Below are positions 22,302 to 35,072 of a stretch of 64,000 nt of DNA, one piece after another; the first letter of the stretch is position 1; every line of letters starts with the position of its first letter. Position numbers and translations under genes: made by a program. The notes below the pieces were generated by a model, which was given only the letters and a program-made list of their open reading frames with translations, did no database searches and was not told where the DNA came from. Source of the DNA: Perca fluviatilis (Eukaryota > Chordata > Actinopteri > Perciformes > Percidae); the NCBI RefSeq assembly GCF_010015445.1, contig NC_053133.1:28684285-28748284 (forward strand). The letters are read 5' to 3'.

Positions 22302-24591
22302 CCATCCATCCATCCATCTTCGTCTGCTTATCCGGTGTCGGGTCGCGGTGGGAGCAGCTTCAGCAGGGGACGCCAAACTTCCCTTTCCCGAGCAACATTA
22401 ACCATCTCCGACTGGGGGATCCCGAGGCGTTCCCAGGCCAGGTTGGAGATATAATCCCTCCACCTAGTCCTGGGTCTTCCCCGAGGCCTCCTCCCAGCTG
22501 GACGCCTGGAGCACCTCCCTAGGGAGGCGCCCAGGGGCATCCTCTTACCAGATGCCCGAACCACCTCAACTGGCTCCTTTCGACGCCGAAGAGCAGCGGC
22601 TCTACTCCGAGCTCCTCACGGATGAGTGAGCTTCTCACCCTATCTTCAGGGAGACGCCAGCCACCCTCCTGAGGAAACCCATTTCAGCCGCCTTGTACCC
22701 TGGATCTCGTTCTTCTCGGTCATGGCCCAGCCTTCATGACCATAGGTGAGGGTAAGGAACGAAACTGGCCGGTAGATCGAGAGCTTTGCCTTCTGGCTCA
22801 GCTCTCTTTGTCTACAACGGTGCAATTGAATGTAATACCGCGCCCCGCTGCGATTCTCCGACCAGTCTCCCGCTCCATTGTCCCTCTCGTGAACAAAACC
22901 CCAAGGTACTTGAACTCCTTCACTTGGGGTAAGGACTCATTCCCTACCTGGAGTAGGCACTCCATCGGTTTCCTGCTGAGAACCATGGCCTCAGATTTAG
23001 AGGTGCTGATCCTCATCCCAACCGCTTCACCTCGGCTGCAAACCGATCCAGTGAGTGCTGAAGGTCGCCGGAGCGATGATGCCATCAGGACCACATCATC
23101 TGCAAAGAGCAGCGATGAGATCCCCAGCCCAACAAAGCAACTCCTCCCCACCCCCACGCCTCGATATCCTGTACATAAATGTTACAAACAAGTTTGGTGA
23201 CGGCAGGCCCTGGCGGAGGCCAACCCTCACCTGAAACGGAGTCCGACTTACTTCCGAGAACCCGGACAAATTCACTCACTTTGGTCGTACAGAGATTGGA
23301 TGTCCCTGAGAAGACACCCCCTCACCCCATACTCCCGCAGCACCTCCCACAGTATCTCCCGGGGGGACCGGTCATGCCTCTTTCCAGATCCACAAAACAC
23401 ATGTAGACCGGTTGAGCATACTCCCAGGCTCCCTTCCCGGACCCTTGCGAGAGTGAAGAGCTGGTCTGTTGTTCCCACGACCAGGACGGAATCCGCAATT
23501 GTTCTTCTTCAATCTGAGGTTGAGCTATCGGGCCGAACCCTCCTTTCCAGCACCTTGGAGTAGACTTTTACCAGGGAGGCTGAGAAGTGTGATACCCCTG
23601 TATATGGCTAACACCTTTCCACCCTTGCTCCCCTTTTAAAAGGGGAACCACCACCCCGGTCTGCCACTCCTTTGGCACTGTCCCAGACTTCCACTCAATG
23701 TTGAAGAGGCATGTCAACCAGGACAGCCCCTCCACACCCAGAGCCTTGAGCATTTCTGGACGGATCTCATCAATCCCAGGGGCTTTGCCACTGTGGAGTT
23801 GTTTGACTACATCAGTGACTTCCACCTGGGAAATTGACAATGATCCCCCATCATCCTCCAGCTCTGCCTCTAACATAGAAGGTTATAAAATCGATCATTG
23901 ACCTTTGGCCTAGGGTGCTCTGGTACCACGTACACTTATGAGCATCCCTATGTTCGAACATGGTGTTTGTTATAGACAATCCATGACTAGCACAGAAGTC
24001 CAACAAAAAACAACCACTCTGGTTTAGATCAGGGAGGCCGTTCCACCCAATCACGCCTCTCCAGGTATCTCCATCATCGCCCACGTGCGTGCGAGCCCCA
24101 TGCAGGACTCCAGTCAAGGTCTCCAAGAAGGCCGAATACTCCGAACTCCTGTTTGGTGCATATGCACAAACAACAGTCAGAGTTTTCCCCCACAACCGCC
24201 CAGGCGTAGGGAGGCGACCCTCGTCCACCGGGGTAAACTCCAACGTGGGCGCTCAGCCGGGGGCTGTGAGGTATCCCCAACAACACCCGCCCGGCCAACA
24301 CCCTGGGCAACTCGAAGAAAAGAAAAGAGTCCAACCCCTATCCAGGAGTATGGTTCCATAACCGAGACTGTGCGTAGAGGTAAGCCCCACCAGATCATAA
24401 CGGTAGCCGCTCCACCTCCCACACCAGTTCCGGCTCCTTCCCCCACAGAGAGGTGACGTTCCACGTCCCCAGAGCCAGCGTCTGCTGCCCGGTTCTGGTC
24501 CGTCGAGGCCCCTGACCTTCACTGCCACCCATGTGGCAGCGCACCCGACCCCAGCGGTTCCTCCCACAGGTGGTGGGCCCATGGGATGTAT
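22302..24591 (-). mobile_element. LINE retrotransposon (endonuclease and RT), internally deleted
   Basis: Flanked by a 13-bp target duplication TATTTTGAAATAT (22289-22301 and 24592-24604); copy B has a single uninterrupted site near 55300. Read on the minus strand, the copy starts near 24591 and ends in a (GGAT)n tail at 22302-22320. Recognisable pieces are an APE-type endonuclease N-terminal part (LGTWNVTSL, then [16 protein letters not shown]), a reverse-transcriptase start (SGKAPGIDEIRPEMLKALG), the polymerase motif FADDVVLMA (FADD at 23095-23106) and the C-terminal GRRPRGRPRTRWRDYISNLA. Frames are broken many times. Near 23875 the endonuclease text (MIDFI) runs directly into the RT N-terminus, so the linker region is missing. 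Clade not assigned. Confidence 0.88.
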
Positions 24592-25489
24592 TATTTTGAA
24601 ATATTGATAAATAAATAGTCAGTGATGTTGAATAGCCTGTAGGACTACAGTAGTGTAACAGACCATCCCTACAGTTCAGTAGCCATGTGAACCGCTGATT
24701 CATTGTAAAGGTAACCATCATAGTGTGAAATCCAGTTGAACTGATGCTGTTAGGTGAACGGGGCTCAGCAGAGAGGTGGAGAGAGACCACGTCTCTGCAG
24801 CTTATTCAGGGAGTCAGGTCAACGCTGCTAAAGACCTCAAAACTTTGAGTTTCATGTGTAGGATCCTCCCATATGGCTCGCATCAGGTGGTAACATCAAC
24901 TGTACCAAAACACGGGGAAAAGGACTTAACGCGACATACGATAGTTTTTATTTTGACAGGATATGAAACTGTCTTAATGTAACACTGATAGATGGTCCCC
25001 AGAGCAGCATGGTCACCTGGAGAGTCCGGTACAGTCTGACTCTGCTAACAGAGATACCATCAGCTCTATACAGCGGAGCGTTCATGTCAGTCAAATCAGA
25101 GCCAGCTGCATACAGTAGTGACTGTGGATGAGAGGGGGCTGCTGAAAATCAGACGTTTTGGAGCTCGTGATATTCCTTTGGCGCCGGCTAAAACCTCTTT
25201 AGGGGGCGCCAAAACTTTCTCTATGCAGTAAAACCCTGAATAAATACAGATAATAACTTCATAATACTAACCATTAAACTCCAGATGGACTCCAGCCGTC
25301 TTCTCTGGGGGGGAAAGATCGATGTGGGAAAAATTAACTTCTTCTTCTTCTGTGTGTTAATTAGTGGATCACAAACCAAGTTTAAGGCTCAAACCACCAC
25401 CTGCATTACTGTATTGGAGGGTGTAGAATAATTAATGGGGTTAATTAATCTGAACGGAGGAGTATTCACAGTCAGGTCTGTTGTGTTTG

Positions 25490-25710
25490 TGAGAGAGAGA
25501 GAGAGAGAGAGAGGAGAGGATAAAGAGAGGGAGAGTGAGAGAAAGGGGAGAGAGTGGATAGAGGGAGGTAGGGAGATAGTGAAGGAGAGAGAGAAAGAGA
25601 GACAGGGAGAGAGAGGGAGAAGGAGAAGGAGAGAAAGGAAGGCGAGAGAGAGAGAGGAGAGAGAGGAGGGAGAGGGATAAGGAGAGAGAGGGAGACAGAA
25701 GGAGAGATAC
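25490..25710. repeat. GA-rich simple repeat
   Basis: Purine-only GAGAGA and GGGAGA tract. The counterpart in copy B (57400-57440) is far shorter. Confidence 0.9.
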
Positions 25711-25848
25711 ATTAGCCTAGCAGCTAGCTCATAGCTTACTCCCGTTAACCACCATACTGTTGTGATACGTTACTTCTTCACCACGGTATGAAAACTACAT
25801 ACAGTCACAGCCCTATTTATCTCTTCTGTTGTCTTCTTCTCTCATCAG

Positions 25849-25948
25849 ATGGACGTCGTGGTAACCGAGTGATCAGAAGGAGGATGTTGGAGGACCAGCT
25901 GAGTCCTGATGATCCCGAGAGCTTGAAGCAGCAGCAGCACCTCTAACT
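25849..25948 (+). pseudogene. Exon-like segment of gene 1, disrupted
   Basis: Follows a CTCTCATCAG acceptor and is conserved with 57958 in copy B. Continuing in the phase of the LRR exons gives four codons and then TAA (TGG ACG TCG TGG TAA). Relative to copy B it has lost about 20 nt just before GTGATCAG. If the module was once coding, this copy is broken or ends the protein very early. Confidence 0.35.
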
Positions 25949-26393
25949 GGGCCATGTTACTGGGAGGTAGAGTGGAGAGACTGACTGAGGCTCTGCACGC
26001 TTCCACATTAGCAACGGCACGTGGCCATGAAAGAAGGATGTCGGGCGAGTTGATTGGCCGACATTATCCTCTGGGTCAGTGGGGGGCTCTGTCTCCATCA
26101 GAATCAGCTGACTCAGCAATACGTCAGACTACAGAGTGGAGCCAAGTGTGGAAAGCATACGTTTGCTAACATTTCACATTTTACCATCAATGGTAAACTT
26201 GACTGTCGTCGCTGCAGGACAGTCAGCTGTTTGTCTGATAAACTTAACTGCCCCCCGCTGAAACAACCGTTACCTCACCAGAGACCTTACCCACAGTAAC
26301 ATCTTCTCTTCTCAAATTAACCGTTCACATTTAAACTAGACGTTAATAGGTGAAGGGTGATTACCACGCTGTCATAGCGGAAGAGATTAGCTT

Positions 26394-26797
<404 letters not shown>

Positions 26798-27638
26798 AAC
26801 CCCGTGCTAATAGGGAAGAGTTGTCTCAAGGAGGCCGACAGAAGAAGCTCTCAGTGAATGAAGAAGAACTGATATGAATGTAATCAAATTAATAAATCAG
26901 TTTGTTGTTTGGACAAATCATTGTGTATTTACCATTAATACAATCTTATGAAAAAGTGTTTTATATTTCCCAGGCCAGTGATGTGGATTATTTAGATATC
27001 TTTTTGTCCCGTTGACCACTGGGCTCCTCCAGCTGGACATGATTGATTGAGATCTTGTGGAGCCAGAGTGACTCAGCAGATTAGGACAGCAGAACTGTAG
27101 ATGTCCAGTCATTTAAACTGCCCTCAGCTTCTCTTCCTGTTAAGTGGGCCTATCTCTGGATCTCTTTGGGTTGGTCTCCACGCTGTTGAATGATGAACTG
27201 CTGTTAAAGTTGATCAGATTCTGGAACTTGAAGGTTGATGTCAGAACTCAGAAGTCTGCCAGTAAGTTTAATTCTCATTCTCATCAGTGCTGGATTATAT
27301 TTCTGTATATTTGTTCTTTCTTCTGTATGTTTACCTTCTTATTTCATATGAATCATTAGATCCTGTATCACTGTAATAAAAGTATGAAAATGGGGATCAA
27401 CCCAACATCACTTTCTCTAAATGCCACATCCTTCAAATAATCATCCTTCCTACTTCTTAAAGCTAAATAAAGTCTTTAAAAAGCCTCTTGGATCAGCTGG
27501 AAAATGCATCGTCCCAAAGCAGAAAACTGTTTTTCTGACACCAACAAGAGTGTGAAAACCTTTTAGAGATACGTGGTTCTCACAGGACAGCCACGCTACA
27601 CACATGATGATCTTATAGACCCACAATGCACTGCTGTA

Positions 27639-27773
27639 GACACACACACACACACACACACACGGGCTGGCTGTAAAACTGAATTGCCCCTTGGGGACAA
27701 ATAAAGTTATCTGAATCTGAACACACACACACTGACACATACACACACAGACACACACACACACACTGACACA

Positions 27774-27804
<31 letters not shown>

Positions 27805-27815
27805 TGACACACAAA
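27639..27815. repeat. (CA)n microsatellites with an intervening segment
   Basis: CA runs at 27639-27663 and 27721-27815, the latter with regular CTGACACA interruptions. Between them lies TTGGGGACAAATAAAGTTAT, text typical of SINE or LINE 3' ends in fish. Confidence 0.8.
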
Positions 27816-27870
27816 CACTCTCTCTCTTTCTTTCTTTACAGGGCATGTCCAACAGTAGATGTAGCATAGC

Positions 27871-28026
27871 TCACAGCTGTTACTAATGATATGACCTGTA
27901 TATACCAGTGGTGATGACGTCATCACAGCTGTTACTAATGATATGACCTGTATATACCAGTGGTGATGACGTCATCACAGCTGTTACCAATGATATGACC
28001 TGTATATACCTGTGGTGATGACGTCA
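27871..28026. promoter_or_regulatory. Three 52-bp repeats, each with a CRE palindrome
   Basis: Three tandem copies of a 52-bp unit each end in TGACGTCA (27915-27922, 27967-27974, 28019-28026), the consensus ATF/CREB site. The spacing is close to five helical turns, so all sites would face the same side of DNA. Position is downstream of gene 1 and 9 kb upstream of gene 2's inferred first exon. Regulatory function is only a possibility. Confidence 0.4.
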
Positions 28027-29208
28027 TCCAACCTGTCAGTCTGCAGGTCATTAACTTGATAAACTAATACAAGTTGAAGTAGTCCGTTAATGTGAGAGCC
28101 CAGAGTTTAAGAAAGTCTATTTTCAGAGAGATTTGAGAGTTTTTATAGATTAGCAGACAGCTGGAGGCTAACAGGACTGGGTGGCTAACACTAGCCTGCT
28201 AGCTGTAGCCTCCCCCCCCCAAGCACACAGTAACCATAGCAACTAGTGCTGGCTACTAAGGTTAGCCTGCAGTTTGGTGAACAGAGCTCATCCACGTTAC
28301 AAGCTTTACAGCATCCAGCCCTCGGATGTATCTTAAGAGAGAACCAAGGCCATGTCATCACTATGTCTGTAGTAACGTTATGTAGGCACATAGCTATAGT
28401 GTTACCGTTCTCTTAATACATCCATGCTAGCTACCCCTGATGTTAGCTACTAGCCGATAGCCCCGCCAGTTTGGGAAACGCTAATGACGTATGTTACATC
28501 TACGTTACAGGCTTTACAGCATCCATACATCCCTTGGACGTATCATAAGATAATACCATGGATGTATTAACACATTGTGAATTACAACCATTAGCTCTAT
28601 CCATTATTACAGCTACAGGACCTCAGGAGAACATGCCTAGTTTAATAACTCTGGATTCGGCTACTAGTGAATGTTAAAAATGTTCAGAACGTGACGTTTT
28701 AAACAAGGACCCTCTAAGTGTTCAGGTTGGTAAGTTGATGTAACCCAAAAAAATTATCCACTGAAATATAGACATTTCTTTCGCCATGCAAAGTCTCTGT
28801 GAGAAGTCTTTCTGGGCCATGGGGTGCAGTACCACCGTTATCAGCTAAGCCCATGGTGGCTTTAAGACATGGCGCTCTTCCCGGGGGCTTGGACTGTGCA
28901 CGTGACAACCGGCGTCCTCCCCCCGGGTGATTCCTCTCCTTTCTCTGTATTTGCTGCTTTTCTCTGTTTATATCATAGTAAACTAAATATCTTTGAGTTT
29001 CAGACAAAACAAGACATTTACAGGCTTCACCTGATGGACATTTTCTTATATACCAACCGATTAATGGATCACTCTAGAAAATAATCCTTAGATGAATGAA
29101 TAATAAAATAATGGTCAGTTGCAGCCCTAGAACTTAATGAATCAGGACTTTTTCTCCAAGTCCAGTCTCAGTTGTTGCCTCTCATGTCAGTGTATTTGGT
29201 AATAAATG
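28027..29208. other. No gene recognised
   Basis: GCTAGCTAGC-type short motifs and degenerate duplicated phrases (CATCCATACATCC and CATCCAGCCCTCGGATGTAT) suggest old repeat material. No coding signal was seen. Confidence 0.45.
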
Positions 29209-29216
29209 CTTTAGTG

Positions 29217-29653
29217 CAGGGATCTTCAACAGGGGGTCCGGGACCCCCAGGGGGTCCTCCGAGTCAATCCAGGGGGCCTCCAAATTATAGTTAATTTTTT
29301 AAAGATTTTCAAAAATTATTAGCAAATATAAATCCCCACTGATGGTAGGCGTACTGGCCAATAGGTAATGTAGTCACTAAGGTAGCCATCCACAGATACA
29401 GTTCATCCCAAAGGAGTGACTGTTTCACATTTGTTTCACATTTAAGGGTTAACATTAAAACATGATTTATAAAATCATGCAAACAATTATTAGGCTATTT
29501 GAATAGCTTTGTATTCTATGCAAAGGTATCTATAAATGCTTTAGGCGGCCCTAAAAGTTATTGTAGGAACAGATTAATATGTAGTAGGGGGGTCCCTGAT
29601 CCATCTCTCTTTCAGTTGAGGGGTCGCTGGCCTTAAAAGCATTGAAAACCCTG
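29217..29653. mobile_element. Small hAT-type element (MITE)
   Basis: Begins CAGGGATCTTCAACAGGGGG and ends AAAGCATTGAAAACCCTG, giving hAT-like CAGGG termini. Flanking 8-mers CTTTAGTG and ATTTAGTG match at seven of eight bases. No ORF. Confidence 0.65.
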
Positions 29654-29661
29654 ATTTAGTG

Positions 29662-30468
29662 GAAGCCGGGGCCCGTTCCAGGTAGAAGGTTTAACAAACT
29701 CTGAGTCTAACCCTGATGTCTGAGTTGATTTACCCTGAGATGGAAACTCTGAGTTTTCGGTTCCAGAACAGCTGATTTGAGTTGGTTCAATCAACTCAGA
29801 GTAGGTTCACTCAGGGTTACGCGCGTGCACATCCACTCTAAAAAGGCAGTATGAATAGAGCCATGATTCTACCATTCACCATGGCAACAACCATAAACAA
29901 ACGGGTCGGCGGAAATGCTCATGCGCACAAACAGCGAGTTTGAACATTAATTTCGTTAAAAAAGCAAGACAGCGGCTGCTGCTGCAAAAGAGAGAGAATT
30001 GGTGTGGGAGAAAATTGCTGCTCGAGTCAATGCGTGCGCATTTGACATATGTACGCATTCACAGTGTATTAATTTCATATTTAATCACAGTTAACTTTTA
30101 ATATTAGGCCACTGGTGAAAACTAGAATTGTATTACACCTATAATTTCATTTAAGTGCAATCCTGCGGGGCGGGGAAAAATAAACTATAGGCTACTAATC
30201 CCATTCTGAGGCTGCAGCACCATGATCATTAACAGAACTATAATGTATAATCATTTATTTCTTTTAATGGCTCTCACGTTTTTGTGTCCAGAGAACACTA
30301 CAGAGACGTTTAAAAACCTTTAAGAGCGAGTCACACTTTTCTGACGGCTCTGCATACAGTGGCTTTAGGCTACGTATGATCCACTACTGTTATAAAGAAA
30401 ACTGCCATTTGCAAAAACGTGTCGACACAAAGAATCTGCTGGGATGTTAAAGCCTGTCCACGATGGTT
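29662..30468. other. Repeat-like DNA without a gene
   Basis: Starts with GGGGCCCGTTCCAGGTAGAA and AACAAACTCTGAGT text, resembling one end of a teleost Harbinger-like element. The partner end was not found. The remainder is AT-rich and unremarkable. Confidence 0.4.
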
Positions 30469-30919
30469 GATGTTAGTGATATGAGGACGGATAAGGTATC
30501 TACATATCTGATGTTAGTGATATGAGGACGGATAAGGTATCTACATATCTGATGTTAGTGATATGAGGACGGATAAGGTATCTACATATCTGATGTTAGT
30601 GATATGAGGACGGATAAGGTATCTACATATCTGATGTTAGTGATATGAGGACGGATAAGGTATCTACATATCTAATGTTAGTGATATGAGGACGGATAAG
30701 GTATCTACATATCTAATGTTAGTGATATGAGGACGGATAAGGTATCTACATATCTGATGTTAGTGATATGAGGACGGATAAGGTATCTACATATCTGATG
30801 TTAGTGATATGAGGACGGATAAGGTATCTACATATCTGATGTTAGTGATATGAGGACGGATAAGGTATCTACATATCTAATGTTAGTGATATGAGGACGG
30901 ATAAGGTATCTACATATCT
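30469..30919. repeat. Minisatellite, 41-bp unit, exactly 11 copies
   Basis: The unit (beginning GATGTTAGTGATATGAGGAC and ending TCTACATATCT) repeats 11 times in 451 bp with one variable position. The first base is G in units 1-5, A in 6-7, G in 8-10 and A in 11. No spacers occur, so it is not a CRISPR array. Confidence 0.97.
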
Positions 30920-31044
30920 AATGGACTGTGATAAAAAATACCTCTCAAATTGGTCATGTGGAAATGAAAATAGCCTTCAGCTGGTAGTTTGTTGCTTTGG
31001 ACAGCAGGTGGTGCTGTTTCATCAACAATGAGCCGAGACTCACA

Positions 31045-31045
31045 C

Positions 31046-31109
<64 letters not shown>
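31045..31109. repeat. (CA)n microsatellite
   Basis: About 32 uninterrupted CA units. Confidence 0.95.
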
Positions 31110-31110
<1 letters not shown>

Positions 31111-31327
31111 CAGCGTGTTTGTGTCATTATCACTCAGACAGAGACGTGTACCATTAGTACTTTTAATGAAGGATCTGAATACTCGTTCCAGCGCTGGCTG
31201 TGGATCATTTCAGTTGAATGCAGGACTTTAACTCAGTATTTGGGATACTTCATCAAGCCTAGAAAAATATAAAATAACAAATAATAATTTAATAAAATAA
31301 GAAAAGGTAAAGAAAAGTTTGTGACTG

Positions 31328-31740
31328 CTATCTAACCTACTGACTGCTGCTCTCTCCTACTGACTGCCGCTCTCCTACTGACTGCTACTCTCCCCTGCAC
31401 GTGCTGCTCTCCCCTACTGACTGCTACTCTCTCCTACTGACTGCTGCTCTCTCCTACTGACTGCTGCTCTCTCCTACTGACTGCTACTCTCCCCTACTGA
31501 CTGCTGCTCTCTCCTACTGACTGCTGCTCTCTCCTACTGACTGCTGCTCTCTCCTACTGACTGCTACTCTCCTACTGACTGCTACTCTCTCCTACTGACT
31601 GCTGCTCTCTCCTACTGACTGCTACTCTCTCCTACTGACTGCTACTCTCTCCTACTGACTGCTACTCTCTCCTACTGACTGCTACTCTCCCCTACTGACT
31701 GCTACTCTCCCCTACTGACTGCTGCTCTCCTACTGACTGA
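31328..31740. repeat. Minisatellite, 19-20-bp CTACTGACTGCT(G/A)CTCTC unit
   Basis: About 21 units of CTACTGACTGCTGCTCTC with length variants (CTCTCTC, CTCCC, CTC) and a G/A alternation. One unit near 31397 is replaced by TGCACGTG. Confidence 0.9.
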
Positions 31741-32036
31741 CACAATTCCAGAAGGTACACTGATCATATGTAGGCCGCGACCCCAAATAAGCTACTAAAA
31801 GTTTTTTCGGAGGGTGCCCGATAAACATACAACAGATAATATACAGACACCAAAAACTCAATTTAACATAGATGCAACATAGACAAATACAACGTAAATA
31901 TGCAATGTAAATATTCTTGTAAATAGACTAAACTGAGTGTTGAAGGTGTCTAACTTGTACCTGTTTTTCTTCTATGTGTAATATTATGTGACTGACTGTT
32001 CACATGTTTCTGAGAGACTCTCCTACAGGAGATTAA

Positions 32037-34369
32037 AGGAATATTTCACCGCTGGAAAGCTGAATACATCATTAAATTGGGTCACTTATGTAGTAGAAAT
32101 ATGAAAAAAAAAATTGAAATTGGTGCCTTCTAGGCCGAGAAAAGCCAGAAAATGTGTTTTGGTCTTATATGGATGAAAAACACCAAATCCCAGAATGCAC
32201 CTGCTTCGTTGCTTTGAGTCCACTCCCAAGCCACGCCTACCGCTTGACAGACCGACAGAGGCATTCAACTCAACTCAAGCGTGTTTTATTGTCATTTCAA
32301 CCATATACACGAAACAACGTTTCATCGTGACTCAAGTGGTGTTACACATTTAACATATATAAAAACGACATACGAAACAGGCTTACATTTACACACTTTA
32401 TAGGCTCCGTAAAGTTCAGCTAACGCATACTAGCATTAGCGCTTGGTGGGCTGTAAACACCGAGCATAAACATAGCCGTGAATTAGCGTGTAATGTAGAA
32501 TGGTCGGCATTTAACGGTCACAAACTCCACCAGCAGTTAGCAGTTAAATGGATACAAATCACCACATTTCTGCACCACTTCGTGTTAACACAGCCCACCT
32601 CTTTTACCTGGCGACAGAGCATCTCTAGCTCGGAGGGCTAGCAGGCCTGGTAGCTGGACAGTCCGGTACACTATTCAGGCATGTTTCCACAACAACAAAA
32701 ACACAGCAGTCTCTGAACTCACGTTGGGAGTGTCGTTGAAGTTGGATGTAGTCCAGTTTGTGGTCTAAATGAGCGGACACTTGCAAGCAGGATCCGTAAA
32801 GTTCAGCTAACGCATACTAGCATTGGTGTAGCTAAACACAGAGTATAAACACAGCCGTGAATTAGCGTGGAATGTCGAATGGTCGGCATTTAACAGTCAC
32901 AAGCTCCACCAGCAGTTAGCAGTGGCTAGTTGGATTTTATTTCTACACCAGTCCGTTTAACACAGCCCACCTCCACGGGCCGGCGAGAGCAGCCTGGTAG
33001 CTGGATAGTCCCGGTTCCGGTACGCTGTTGTTCAGGCATGTTTCCACAACAACAAAAACACAGCAGTCACTGAACAAACGTTGGGAGTTTCGTTGAAGGA
33101 GGATGTAGTCCAGCTTGTTGTTAATGGTGCGTTCTTTTTGTCCACCGAAGTCGTTTTACGAGTTGTTTTCCGGAGTTACGCCCCGGAAGTTGCAAAAAGA
33201 ACGCCCCAGAGGTCGTATTTACAACTCGTCAAGTCGTCTGAACTCAGAGGACCCCGAGCTCACTTTCAAAGATGGCTACGTCGTACATCACACGTAGTAA
33301 ACATTGTGGTTATCTACAATTTTAAGCACTTTTGTCTTTGTTGTAACCAAATGAAGAAGTGGTACACATAGCGCTGTATACTGCTACCTATAGGCATGTC
33401 TTATTATGAGTTAAATACCGCCTGATTAGTTATTTTGTAGCTTGTGCAGCTGAAATTGGCTAGAGACGCTCGGTTGCTATATGACAACAATGGCTTTAAG
33501 CCGAGTCTTGAGCAGAAAGCAGAGCAGTAGCCTAACGTTAAACGTAATTTTCATGCATCAAACTGTGAAATATATGTGTGTAATATGTCAATAACTGGGT
33601 GAATAGAATCCTAAATGTTACTAAAAATGTTACAAAAATCATCTTTTCTCCGACTCGTAGTATTGTGTGACAAAAAGAATGCAACAACCCGCGGTTATTC
33701 GTTTTTCGACACGGATGTGACGTCACGCTCGAGCTACTAGTCGCGATTACAAGACAAAAAGAACGCACCATTAATGAGCAGACACTTGCAAGCAGGATGG
33801 CTGGGACAGGTGGACAGCTAGCGTTAGCTTTCCACCTAGCCGATGAGGATGTCCCCTAGCCGGCTAGCGGCATTGAGCGACACCGCTGGTCTCCGTGCAG
33901 GCGAAGCTCACGTAGTGTGCCGAGTATTGCGTCTGTAATAACGTTTCCTCCATATTCTCCGATCTGTACCGATGTATCCCGGTGGTACACACGTCCGGTA
34001 GTTTGAATGCAGATAATTGTTGTAAATGTTTTCTGCTGAAAACCGAAAGCCGTTTAGCGAAGATTCAAGATGGCTGACAGTCGTTTTCATTCGGAATACC
34101 TCGGCCAGACTCGGCAGTCCAACCCCTGTGTGCGTTGGTAAACATACGGAAGTAGATCCTACTACTGGCTGTAGTCCTTTGCCTCTGGCCCAAAAATCTT
34201 CCAATGACGCAAAAATCGTCATTTTACGTCATCGGAAGATTTTTTCCAGGCCCCAAATGCAGAAATCTCTCGTCTCAGGGGGACATGAGGGAGGGAGGCA
34301 CGGTCATTCAGAAATACTATCGGGTTTCTACTGATACAAAGCTGAATGCTAAATCGGTGAAGTATCCCT
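32037..34369. mobile_element. TTAA-flanked element containing a duplication and a MITE
   Basis: Ends AGGAATATTTCACCG and (complemented) AGGGATACTTCACCG match at 13 of 15 bases and are flanked by TTAA at 32033-32036 and 34370-34373. The interior has a direct duplication of about 380 bp (from 32409 and from 32789, marker GTAAAGTTCAGCTAACGCAT) and a nested element at 33125-33770. A loose copy of one end is at 52022-52075. No transposase. Confidence 0.65.
33125..33770. mobile_element. TTAA-flanked MITE with perfect 18-bp inverted repeats
   Basis: TGGTGCGTTCTTTTTGTC at 33125-33142 and its exact complement at 33753-33770 are flanked by TTAA on both sides (33121-33124 and 33771-33774). The duplicated host sequence at 32745-32785 lacks the insert, which confirms the boundaries. 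No coding capacity. Confidence 0.88.
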
Positions 34370-34373
34370 TTAA

Positions 34374-35007
34374 TGTCCCGCAGCTCTGTTCACAGGATGG
34401 ACGGAGCTTTATGTCTTCACGAAGGTCCAGACAGACCGAAACGTTAGGGATGCTGAGTAAGAGCAGTGTGCGAGCTCTTGTTTTACATTTCTGCCTCGCA
34501 CTATTTCTGCGTAGGCGCACTCAGCACGCAGTTTTCCATGTGTTGGGTATTCGTATGTGTACATATTTAATTATTGGCAAATAATCAAAGATGTTTTATC
34601 AATATTAATAAAATTATGAATATGGTTATGAATAACTATCAAATCAACAAACAATCAAAATGGGGCACCACCCTACAAAGTCAGGGACCAATAACCAAAC
34701 TGTGAAATAGTCTCATTAGGTGGTATTCCTTTAAAATACAGATCTTAACCTGGTTCTATCTATCTGGTATTCTTTAAAGGAACAAAAGGAAGGGTAAATT
34801 TGAGCACTGACCTGTGTTCAACCAGCAATTATTACAATAAGTACACAAATAATAACAGACAACTGCTAATTAAAGTATAGTATAATTTATTAACTTCAAA
34901 ATCATCAATGGCCGATCAATAATTCTTCGATCAATTAAAACCAATATAACTTTTTTAATCTACAACAAAACAAAGCAAAACAAACCAGCATAATTTCTCT
35001 GTGAGAC

Positions 35008-35072
<65 letters not shown>

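Noticed and set aside
23851..24464. Separate host genes suggested by several minus and plus frames
   Set aside because: All are pieces or antisense shadows of the LINE endonuclease at 22302-24591.
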